Assembly (NCBI GenBank): GCA_003152795.1
Contig: PMBA01000112.1
Location: 1-7,564, forward strand
Source: Acidobacteriaceae bacterium
GTDB lineage: Bacteria > Acidobacteriota > Terriglobia > Terriglobales > Acidobacteriaceae
Length of the DNA stretch: 7,564 bases
Direction: 5' to 3'
Notes under the pieces: model-generated
The model's input: the letters and a program-made list of their open reading frames with translations, nothing else
The model's database searches: none
What the model was told of the DNA's origin: nothing
Part shown: in pieces, positions 1 through 6,090 of the stretch
Position numbering within the stretch: the first letter of the stretch is position 1
Layout of the letters: every line of letters starts with the position of its first letter
Made by a program: the position numbers and the translations under genes

Positions 1-350
1 GAATGGACGGCGTGCACCATGGTGATCTTCACCCCCGCCACGGTTTGTGTGCCGCCCTTATTCATGGGCGCGATTTCTTTGACGCCTTTTTTCTGCAGCC
101 ACAAGCAGAGTTCGAAGATACCAACCGCGATCGGATTGAGCTTCTTGCCGACCTCAACCGCATCGCCAATGTGATCGCCATGCCCGTGGGTGCAGAGCAG
201 CGCGTCGGCCTTCCTGACGTTCTTCTCGCTCTCCGGGCACATGGGATTACCGGCAATCCAGGGATCGATATAGAGGGTCCTACCTTCCGGCGTCTGGACG
301 CGGAAGGTGGCGTGACCAAGCCACGTGAGTTGGACTCCTTTAGGATTCAC
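1..350 (-). CDS. UPF0173 family metal-dependent hydrolase, N-terminal part (runs off left edge)
   Basis: Reading the minus strand from a GTG at 350-348 gives 116 residues, open to the window edge. The protein opens with the strand LTWLGHATF (residues 8-16), has a YIDPW segment (27-31) and the motif THGHGDH (54-60). H55, H57, D59 and H60 form the metallo-beta-lactamase HxHxDH metal-binding signature. The WLGH opening, the NPMCPES stretch and the HGHGDHIGDA block are typical of the UPF0173 (YtkL-like) branch, whose members are about 225-230 residues long, so roughly half is present. The family is a predicted cytosolic zinc-dependent hydrolase; the true substrate is unknown to me. The GTG start is favoured by a GAGGTG ribosome site just upstream and because the WLGH strand normally begins within the first ten residues. 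It is divergent from hpt and probably transcribed alone to the left. Confidence 0.9.
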   Translation of the reverse strand, partial: MNPKGVQLTWLGHATFRVQTPEGRTLYIDPWIAGNPMCPESEKNVRKADALLCTHGHGDHIGDAVEVGKKLNPIAVGIFELCLWLQKKGVKEIAPMNKGGTQTVAGVKITMVHAVH

Positions 351-354
351 GTCA

Positions 355-360
355 CACCTC
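355..360 (-). promoter_or_regulatory. Ribosome binding site of the UPF0173 gene
   Basis: The minus strand reads GAGGTG, four bases before the GTG at 350-348. It supports that GTG as the start, since no ATG in this frame lies near the conserved N-terminus. Confidence 0.55.
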
Positions 361-381
361 AGGGTTAACCTGCGAAGTAGC

Positions 382-390
382 ATTTTAACA
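382..390 (-). promoter_or_regulatory. Possible extended -10 promoter element for the UPF0173 gene
   Basis: The minus strand reads TGTTAAAAT, which matches an extended -10 (TGnTAnnnT) with hexamer TAAAAT. Initiation about seven bases downstream would leave a leader of roughly 25 nt carrying the GAGGTG site. No convincing -35 hexamer is seen at the usual distance. Tentative, based on general sigma-70 rules only. Confidence 0.3.
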
Positions 391-489
391 GGTGGCAAAA
401 AAAGGACTCGAGGGTGCCAAAAGCACAGGTCGAGAGCTACCATGCGACGGGGACGCCAAACCACCGCACGTGTGTAAAATGGTGCTCAA

Positions 490-1047
490 ATGCCCGATCT
501 TAAAGTGTTGCTGTCCCGCGAAACCATTGCCAAGCGCGTCGCCGAGATGGGAGAAGAGATTGCACGCGATTTTCGCGGCCAATCGATTATCTTCGTCGGC
601 GTTCTCAAAGGCGCCGCTATTTTCTTGAGCGATCTTGCCCGTCAAGTTCCCCTCGACGCCACCTTCGACTTTATCGGGGTGTCGAGTTACGGGAACCGCC
701 CCATCGCAAAGGAAGACCCGGCGGGCCACGCGGCGTGGGATTCGCTCGGCGAAGTCCGTTTGACCAAGGACATGGATCAGTCGCTGGCGGATCGCAACGT
801 GGTTCTCGTCGAAGACATTCTGGACACCGGGCTGACGCTGAACTACATTTCGAAGCTGGTGCGGGCGCATCAGCCCAGGTCGCTGCGCATAGCGGCCCTG
901 CTGGACAAGCCTTCCCGCCGCAAGCAGCCGATCGAGGTGCAATACATCGGCTTCACCATCCCCGATGCGTATGTGGTCGGTTACGGACTGGACTATGCCG
1001 AAAAGTATCGCAATCTTCCGGACATCTGCGTGTTGGAAAATTTGTGA
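490..1047 (+). CDS. hpt: Hypoxanthine(-guanine) phosphoribosyltransferase
   Basis: This 185-residue cytosolic purine-salvage enzyme joins hypoxanthine (and usually guanine) to PRPP to make IMP or GMP. Type I PRTase marks are seen in order: LKGA (39-42, PPi loop), SSYG (65-68, start of the mobile catalytic loop), the PRPP-binding motif VVLVEDILDTGLT (104-116, acidic pair E108/D109), LLDKPSRR (137-144, with the purine-contacting K140) and VVGYGLDYAEKYRNLP (162-177, D168 region). ATG 490 is the only start, because an in-frame TAA lies at 475-477; the ribosome site is weak. The loop between SSYG and VRLTKDMD (residues 69-88) is about 12 residues longer than in E. coli Hpt as I remember it. The stop codon falls inside the left arm of an AT-rich inverted repeat, so the short ENL tail may have been set by that element. 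It appears monocistronic. Confidence 0.96.
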   Translation: MPDLKVLLSRETIAKRVAEMGEEIARDFRGQSIIFVGVLKGAAIFLSDLARQVPLDATFDFIGVSSYGNRPIAKEDPAGHAAWDSLGEVRLTKDMDQSLADRNVVLVEDILDTGLTLNYISKLVRAHQPRSLRIAALLDKPSRRKQPIEVQYIGFTIPDAYVVGYGLDYAEKYRNLPDICVLENL

Positions 1048-1128
1048 TTGGTAATTTTGCAATTCGTAATTGTAAGAACCTGTGTTGTTGGTTTTCAATT
1101 ACCCATTACAAATTGCCAATTACAAATT
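1039..1128. repeat. AT-rich inverted repeat made of 7-bp units, possible terminator
   Basis: The left arm (1039-1072) and right arm (1096-1128) are near-complementary over about 33 bp around a 23-nt loop, with two G-U pairs, three mismatches and one bulged T. Each arm is itself a run of heptamers. The right arm reads ATTACCC, ATTACAA, ATTGCCA, ATTACAA; the left arm is the same pattern inverted, with one unit of eight. The left arm overlaps the last codons and stop of hpt. The base composition is sharply AT-rich against the GC-rich flanks. In RNA it would form a long weak stem, so it could end hpt transcription, but there is no GC stem plus U-tract. TTGTTG (1085-1090) and TACAAA (1107-1112), 16 bp apart, could serve as a weak promoter for the next gene. 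It resembles dispersed heptad repeats known in other bacteria; copy number here is unknown. Confidence 0.75.
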
Positions 1129-1142
1129 AATCGGCTGCTAGA

Positions 1143-2918
1143 ATGGAGCTTGTGAAAACCACCGCCTCGCCAACTGGACGTGCTTCCGAGGTGGAACCCC
1201 TTCTGCTCGAAGTGGCCGACGTCGTCAACACCACGCTCGATCTGGAAAGCACGCTGCGGCGCGTGGCCGAACTGGTCCGAAAGGTCATTAACTACGAAAT
1301 TTTTGCCATCCTGTTGCTCAATGAGCAGCGCCAGGAATTGTATCTCCGGTTCCACGTGGGGTATCCGCCTGGAGTCGCCGATCGCCTGCGCGTAAAGGTG
1401 GGCCAGGGGGTTACCGGACGCGCCGCGCAGACTCGGCAGGCGGTGCTCGTCGCCGATGCAACGCAGGAGGATTTCTACATTGAGGCCCTGCCCAACGTCC
1501 ACTCGGAACTGGCCATCCCACTGATCGTGAAGAACCGGGTGATTGGCGTCATCGACCTGGAGGCGCGTCAGAAGGGGTACTTCACCGAAGAGCACAAACG
1601 GCTGCTGACACTAATCGGGTCGCGCATGGCGGTGGGAATCGAAAACGCGCGCCTGCACACGCGCATTACCCGCCAGGCGCGCACCCTGCTTCTGCTCAAC
1701 GAGATTGCCCGCGAACTCACATCGATTCTGAACCTCGACGAACTGCTCAAGCGCATCGCCGAGTTGCTCAACCGTTTGATCGAGTACCAGATGTTCAGCA
1801 TTCTCCTGGTGGACCCGACCGGCGAAAGGCTGCAACAGCGCTTCTCACAGCGCTTCGAGGAAAGACTGCATCTGAAGCACGACATTCCGATGGGCCGCGG
1901 CGTGGTGGGGTACGCTGCGCAGGCCAAGCAAGCGGTCCTGGTGCCGGACGTGGCCAAGAGCGACCGTTACATCGCGGTGAATCCAGAGACGCGTTCGGAA
2001 CTGGCCGTGCCGCTCATCTACCAGGAGAAAGTAATCGGGGTGCTCGATCTGGAGCACACCAAGCGCGGCTATTTCACCGAGGATCACCAGCGCACCCTGA
2101 CCACGCTCGCGGCGCAGCTTGCCATCGCCATTGAAAACGCCCGCCTGTATGAGGAAATTGCCCGGCAGGAACAGCGACTGGAACGCGACCTGGCACTGGC
2201 GCGCGAACTGCAGTTTCGCTTGTTACCGCATTCGCTTCCCAAGATGCAGCATCTTGACGTGGAGGCAAAGTTTGTTCCCGCCCGCGCCATTGGCGGCGAT
2301 CTCTACGATTTTTTGCCTTATTCGCTGTCGCGCCTGGGGATCGCGATTGGAGATGTGAGCGGCAAAGGCGCGCCAGCCGCCATCTATGCCGCGCTGGTCA
2401 GCGGCATTCTGCGCTCGCACGCGCCCATCGAGCCGGGTCCGGCGGAGATGCTATCGGCGGTGAATCTATCCCTGGCCGAGCGCCGGATTGCGGCGCAGTT
2501 TGTTTCGATCATCTTCGCGGTGTGGGACGACGAGCGGCGAACACTGTTGGTGGCGAACTCCGGCCTGCCGCGGCCCATCTATTGTCGTGACGGCAAGATC
2601 GAATCCATCGATGCAACCGGTCTGCCACTGGGACTGTTCGACGAGGCTGAGTACGACGAATTCAGTTTCAAGGCGAAGCCGGACGATCTCTTCGTGTTCT
2701 ATAGCGATGGCATTCTCGACGCGCGCAACCGGCACGGGCAATCTTTTGGGCAGGAACGCGTGGAAGCAATTGTCGCTGCCTGCGTGACCAAGTCGGCAGA
2801 CTGCGTGGTGAATGAAATCTTCAAGGCGGTTACCGAGTACGCGGCTGGCGCGGAAGCATTCGACGATCAGACCGTGGTCGCGATCAAGGTGAAAGCCGGT
2901 CCGGGCAGACGGAAGTGA
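1143..2918 (+). CDS. GAF-GAF-PP2C serine phosphatase (RsbU/SpoIIE type)
   Basis: This 591-residue soluble signalling protein has no membrane segment. Two GAF sensor domains lie at about 20-175 and 185-340. They look like an internal duplication: both carry SELA(I/V)PLI, VIGV(I/L)DLE, GYFTE(E/D)H and IENARL. A helical, charged linker follows (about 340-362), leading into the PP2C/SpoIIE domain (about 365-585). Catalytic marks are LARELQFRLLP (353-363), GGDLYD (384-389, metal ligand D386), GDVSGKG (403-409), YSDG (520-523, D522) and FDDQT (573-577). Proteins of this class dephosphorylate anti-anti-sigma (STAS) proteins in partner-switching stress pathways; the GAF ligands and the target here are unknown, and no STAS or anti-sigma gene is in the window. 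ATG 1143 follows an in-frame TAA at 1128-1130 but has no clear ribosome site. A GTG at 1152, preceded by GGAG, is an alternative. The stop overlaps the lysA start. Confidence 0.93.
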   Translation: MELVKTTASPTGRASEVEPLLLEVADVVNTTLDLESTLRRVAELVRKVINYEIFAILLLNEQRQELYLRFHVGYPPGVADRLRVKVGQGVTGRAAQTRQAVLVADATQEDFYIEALPNVHSELAIPLIVKNRVIGVIDLEARQKGYFTEEHKRLLTLIGSRMAVGIENARLHTRITRQARTLLLLNEIARELTSILNLDELLKRIAELLNRLIEYQMFSILLVDPTGERLQQRFSQRFEERLHLKHDIPMGRGVVGYAAQAKQAVLVPDVAKSDRYIAVNPETRSELAVPLIYQEKVIGVLDLEHTKRGYFTEDHQRTLTTLAAQLAIAIENARLYEEIARQEQRLERDLALARELQFRLLPHSLPKMQHLDVEAKFVPARAIGGDLYDFLPYSLSRLGIAIGDVSGKGAPAAIYAALVSGILRSHAPIEPGPAEMLSAVNLSLAERRIAAQFVSIIFAVWDDERRTLLVANSGLPRPIYCRDGKIESIDATGLPLGLFDEAEYDEFSFKAKPDDLFVFYSDGILDARNRHGQSFGQERVEAIVAACVTKSADCVVNEIFKAVTEYAAGAEAFDDQTVVAIKVKAGPGRRK

Positions 2919-4243
2919 AGCGGGCGCGCGAATCGCAAGGGTTGCGGCCGCCGGCGTTCGCCTATGAGGGCGCGATTTCAGCCGGGCGCGCCACGCAACT
3001 CTATTGCGAAGCGGTGCCGCTGGAACGTCTTGCCGCGCGCCACGGAACTCCCCTCTACGTTTATTCCGCAGCCATGATCCGCGCCCGCGTCAACGCTTTC
3101 GCTCGCGCTTTTCATTCCATTCCTCACACCCTGTGTTATTCAGTCAAGGCCAACTCGACGCTGGCGATTTTGCGGCTTCTGGCAGGCGAGGGAGCCGGAT
3201 TTGACGTGGTTTCTGGCGGTGAACTGCAACGAGTCCTGCGCCTGCGCCCGAAGGCAGCGAGTAAGCCCAAGGTTGTGTTTTCCGGCGTGGGCAAGACGGC
3301 GGCGGAGATGGAACTCGCGTTGCGCTCGGGGATAATGCTGTTCAACATTGAAAGCGCTTCGGAATTGAACTTGCTTTCGGCAACCGCGACCCGATTGCAG
3401 AAACGAGCAGCAATTGCGGTGCGAGTCAATCCCGACGTTTCGACGAAAACTCACCCTTATATTTCGACCGGACTGCATCAGCACAAATTCGGCGTGCCGA
3501 TTCCCGAGGCGCAGGCGCTTTACGCGCAGGCTGCAAAGCAACCTTATCTGAAAGTGGCCGGAGTGAGCGTCCACATCGGGTCGCAGATTACCGACGTCGG
3601 CACATTTCAAGAAGCGCTCGAGCGCTTGGCCGATCTGGTTCGCGTGCTGCGCGAGCAGGGACACGACATTCGCTACATCGACGCTGGCGGTGGGTTGGGA
3701 ATTTCGTACGACGGAGCGCAGGAGAGTTTTGCAAAACAGATTGCGGCCTACGCGAGGGCGGTGATTGCGCCGTTGCGTGGGTTGAAACTGCATCTACTGC
3801 TCGAGCCGGGACGCTCCATCGTGGGGCCGGCAGGCGTTTTGCTGACGCGTGTCCTCTACCGGAAAACAAATCGCCGGAAACGCTTTCTGATTGTCGATGC
3901 GGCGATGAACGATCTGCTGCGTCCTTCGCTGTACGGCGCCTACCACGAAATTGTTCCGGTAAGCCGCAAGCGGCGCACAACCGAGACCACCGAAACCGAG
4001 ATTACCGACGTGGTCGGCCCCATCTGTGAGACTGGGGATTTTTTTGCGCGCGATAGAAAACTGCCGCCGGTCAGCGAGGGAGATCTGCTCGCCATTCTGG
4101 ACGTGGGCGCGTACGGCTCAGTGCTGGCATCGAACTACAACACACGCGGCCGGGCGGCGGAAGTGCTGGTGGATGGCACGAAGGCCAGAGTGATACGGCG
4201 ACGCGAGACCTTGCAGGATCAGGTGAGGTTGGAGGAACTTTAG
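2915..4243 (+). CDS. lysA: Diaminopimelate decarboxylase
   Basis: This 442-residue fold-type III PLP enzyme converts meso-diaminopimelate to L-lysine and CO2, the last step of lysine synthesis, in the cytosol. Visible marks are YVYSAAMI (48-55), CYSVKANS (74-81, with K78 the PLP Schiff-base lysine), GAGFDVVSGGEL (93-104), HKFG (200-203), HIGSQ (220-224), DAGGGLG (256-262), LEPGRS (296-301), GPICETGD (368-375, the active-site Cys and substrate-binding Glu) and GAYG (398-401, Tyr near PLP). The CETGD motif with EPGR argues for DapDC rather than ornithine or carboxynorspermidine decarboxylase. The start is the GTG at 2915, which overlaps the phosphatase stop as GTGA, so translation is probably coupled. 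About ten residues precede the usual N-terminus. A short Thr/Glu-rich stretch (about 356-364) comes from a repeated accga unit in the DNA and sits in a normally variable loop. Confidence 0.96.
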   Translation: MKRARESQGLRPPAFAYEGAISAGRATQLYCEAVPLERLAARHGTPLYVYSAAMIRARVNAFARAFHSIPHTLCYSVKANSTLAILRLLAGEGAGFDVVSGGELQRVLRLRPKAASKPKVVFSGVGKTAAEMELALRSGIMLFNIESASELNLLSATATRLQKRAAIAVRVNPDVSTKTHPYISTGLHQHKFGVPIPEAQALYAQAAKQPYLKVAGVSVHIGSQITDVGTFQEALERLADLVRVLREQGHDIRYIDAGGGLGISYDGAQESFAKQIAAYARAVIAPLRGLKLHLLLEPGRSIVGPAGVLLTRVLYRKTNRRKRFLIVDAAMNDLLRPSLYGAYHEIVPVSRKRRTTETTETEITDVVGPICETGDFFARDRKLPPVSEGDLLAILDVGAYGSVLASNYNTRGRAAEVLVDGTKARVIRRRETLQDQVRLEEL

Positions 4244-4254
4244 CGCACCCACTG

Positions 4255-4274
4255 GACGGGCGCGGACGCCCGTC
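4255..4274. terminator. GC hairpin between convergent lysA and hydrolase genes
   Basis: GACGGGCG and CGCCCGTC form a perfect 8-bp GC-rich stem around the tetraloop CGGA, in the 44-bp gap between two converging stop codons. There is no T-run on either side, so it is not a classic intrinsic terminator. It may still act as a bidirectional transcription or mRNA 3'-end barrier, or be a copy of a dispersed palindromic (REP-like) repeat. Confidence 0.5.
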
Positions 4275-4287
4275 GCTCCATTGCAGG

Positions 4288-5169
4288 CTACAGTGACTCC
4301 AAAAAGTTCGTCACTGCCCGCAGCACCGGCTCGGGCTGCTGGATGAAGAGCGCGTGTCCCAGGTTGCGGAACTTCACATGTGTGTGATGCGGCAGCAGGC
4401 GCGTGGCCAGCGCAACATCCGCGTCGGACATCAGGCCGCCTAATTCCTGGCTGGCTTGCAGAAGCAGCGTTGGACACGCAATTCCGCGCAACACCGCTTC
4501 CCCGTCCCACCCTTGGAGCGACGATCCGTCGAGCGTCATGTCGTAGGTGCCAGGATCGGCCTGCTGCACGCAGCGCGCCCAGGAGAGCAGGTAGGCCTCG
4601 TCGTTGCCGGGAAGTTCGCGGATCGTAACGGACTCATCGGCACCCGGAATCGGCAGCACAATTTTGCCGATGCCATCTGCAACCTGCTCGACGGAGCCGC
4701 CCTTGCGCGCCAAATCGCGCAGTCCCGAGAACAGCGCCGTGTACATCGGGTTGCGAAGGTGCCGGGCAACGATCAGGTTGTCGCCGAGAATCAGGGCGCG
4801 CACCAGTTCCGGATGGTGCGAAGCGACCCACATGCCCAACATGCCGCCGAGCGAATGTCCGAAGAGCACGGCGGGAGCGGAAACGCACTTCCCAAGAAAG
4901 CGGGCGATATCCTCGGAATACTCCGGGCCGTGATAGCCGCGGGCCACGCGCGAGGACTTGCCATGCCCGCGCAGGTCAACCGCGAAGATATGCCAGCGCA
5001 AGCTCAGGGCGGGAATCACCGGCAGAAATACCTGCCAGCGCCGGCCAAGCCCATGCAACAGCACGAGGGGCGGCCCATTGGCCGGTCCTTCGGCATAGTT
5101 CAATCGGACTTCGCCGGTGTCGAACGTGCGCTCGACGATGCTGGAATGATCGTCAACCACAACCGTCAC
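4288..5169 (-). CDS. Alpha/beta-fold hydrolase
   Basis: This 293-residue protein is predicted cytosolic, with no signal peptide. Alpha/beta-hydrolase marks are LVLLHGLG (35-42, oxyanion-hole HG), VDLRGHGKS (64-72), the nucleophile elbow FGHSLGG (103-109, S106) and a late NLGHALF (269-275, H272 as catalytic His). The third triad member is not obvious. After the strand TLLLQAS (234-240), where an Asp is usual, the sequence is SQELGG, leaving E242, D249 or D251, or D130 after an earlier strand, as candidates. The substrate cannot be told; esterase, lactonase or C-C hydrolase roles are all possible. The start is a GTG at 5169-5167 with only a weak ribosome site, 15 bp after the nadK stop, so it is probably the last gene of a tlyA-nadK-hydrolase operon. 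Confidence 0.88.
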   Translation of the reverse strand: MTVVVDDHSSIVERTFDTGEVRLNYAEGPANGPPLVLLHGLGRRWQVFLPVIPALSLRWHIFAVDLRGHGKSSRVARGYHGPEYSEDIARFLGKCVSAPAVLFGHSLGGMLGMWVASHHPELVRALILGDNLIVARHLRNPMYTALFSGLRDLARKGGSVEQVADGIGKIVLPIPGADESVTIRELPGNDEAYLLSWARCVQQADPGTYDMTLDGSSLQGWDGEAVLRGIACPTLLLQASQELGGLMSDADVALATRLLPHHTHVKFRNLGHALFIQQPEPVLRAVTNFLESL

Positions 5170-5184
5170 CGTCCCGCCGGGGCG

Positions 5185-6069
5185 TCAGCGCTCCCCCCAC
5201 TTGAGCTTGGTGGCGAGCACTTCGAAAAATGTTTTCTGAAACCGCAAGAGCCTGGCTGAGTGTTCCGCCTTAACGCAGCGGACGATATCGCCGTCTCGCA
5301 TGGGCATGCCGACCTGTCCATCCAGACTCAGGTACGCTTCTTCCTCTCCGGTCTTGACCTGGATTTCAATCTCGACCGTATCGCGGACGACCACCGGACG
5401 ATGCGTCAATCCATGAGGCGAGACGGGCGTGATGACGAAGGCATTCACATCCGGTTTGAGGATGGGTCCGCCCGCACCCAGAGAATAAGCGGTAGAGCCA
5501 GTGGGCGTCGCGATGATCAGGCCATCGGCCCGGTAGCTGGAAACGAACTCGGAGTCGACGAAAAGCTCGAAGTAATTCAAGCGGGCGATGGCGCTCTTGC
5601 TCACCACCAGCTCGTTCAAAGCGGTGTGAGCCGCGAGCACCCCGCCGCCCCGTACCAGCGAGCAACTCAGCATGGAGCGACTGTCGACAATGTAATGCTT
5701 CTTCTCGATCGCCTCCAGCGCTGGATACAGGCCGGCCAGTGGCAGTTCCGTCAGGAACCCGAGGGTGCCGAGGTTGACGCCGAGGATCAGCGTTCCGGCT
5801 TTTGCAACCGCGCGTGCCGCTGAGAGCAGGGTGCCATCTCCGCCGAGCACCAGAGCCAGATCCGGCGAGCGCGAGGCCAACTCGCTCCGCGCCAATACGC
5901 TGCTTGCCGGAAAGTACGCTGCGCTTTCCTGGTCCACGACCACCGCGCAGTTGCGCTGCTGCAGCCATTTTTCGAGCAGCGGCAGTGCTTCCGCTAGCTC
6001 GGGACGGTCCGGCTTGGAAACGATGGCGACCGTTTTCTGGCGGGTTGTTTCGGATATCTGTTCTGGCAT
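5185..6069 (-). CDS. nadK: NAD kinase
   Basis: This 294-residue cytosolic enzyme phosphorylates NAD+ at the 2' position of the adenosine ribose, using ATP or polyphosphate, to make NADP+. Key motifs are LVLGGDGTLL (73-82, with the catalytic GGDGT at 76-80 and D78), GVNLGTLGFLTE (97-108), LNE (151-153, NAD-binding NE), YRADGLIIATPTGSTAYS (179-196) and GGPI (200-203). The length is normal for bacterial NadK. ATG 6069-6067 is preceded by GGAAG (minus strand, 6074-6078) at four bases and gives the expected short lead before the first beta-strand TVAIVSKP. It sits 21 bp after tlyA and 15 bp before the alpha/beta hydrolase on the same strand, in an operon-like arrangement. tlyA next to the NAD kinase gene is a known order, for example tlyA-ppnK-recN in Mycobacterium tuberculosis. 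Confidence 0.97.
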   Translation of the reverse strand: MPEQISETTRQKTVAIVSKPDRPELAEALPLLEKWLQQRNCAVVVDQESAAYFPASSVLARSELASRSPDLALVLGGDGTLLSAARAVAKAGTLILGVNLGTLGFLTELPLAGLYPALEAIEKKHYIVDSRSMLSCSLVRGGGVLAAHTALNELVVSKSAIARLNYFELFVDSEFVSSYRADGLIIATPTGSTAYSLGAGGPILKPDVNAFVITPVSPHGLTHRPVVVRDTVEIEIQVKTGEEEAYLSLDGQVGMPMRDGDIVRCVKAEHSARLLRFQKTFFEVLATKLKWGER

Positions 6070-6090
6070 CGGACTTCCGATTGTACAGAA

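Larger units (their letters stand above)
351..489. other. Divergent intergenic region between the UPF0173 gene and hpt
   Basis: This 139-bp gap must hold the promoters of both flanking genes. Visible features are the extended -10-like element for the leftward gene (382-390) and two near-identical direct repeats, GGTGGCAAAA at 391-400 and GGTGCCAAAA at 413-422, spaced 22 bp start to start (two helical turns). There is also a TAAAAT at 475-480, just before the hpt start, which would give an almost leaderless hpt transcript if used as a -10. No well-placed -35 was found for it. Nothing here looks coding. Confidence 0.4.

Noticed and set aside
3..368. 121-residue plus-strand open frame at the left edge
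   Set aside because: The opposite strand encodes the HGHGDH metallo-hydrolase start; the plus frame is its shadow.
475..480. TAAAAT as the hpt -10 box
   Set aside because: No -35 match lies at 16-18 bp, and initiation would leave almost no leader, so it is noted in the intergenic entry but not called as a promoter.
385..1098. 237-residue open frame on the minus strand across hpt
   Set aside because: It is antisense to a clear HPRT with all its motifs. Its translation resembles no family, and long antisense frames are expected from GC-rich third positions.
1039..1128. CRISPR array
   Set aside because: The repeat units are only 7 bp, contiguous, without spacers and arranged as an inverted pair.
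3140..3793. 217-residue open frame on the minus strand within lysA
   Set aside because: It lies entirely opposite the lysA barrel region with its intact motifs and has no recognisable domain.
4456..5259. 267-residue plus-strand open frame opposite the alpha/beta hydrolase and nadK end
   Set aside because: The minus strand carries the GHSLGG and HGLG motifs. The plus frame crosses two genes and looks like a shadow.
5260..5823. 187-residue plus-strand open frame opposite nadK
   Set aside because: It is antisense to a full NAD kinase with GGDGT and the other family motifs; no domain is recognisable.
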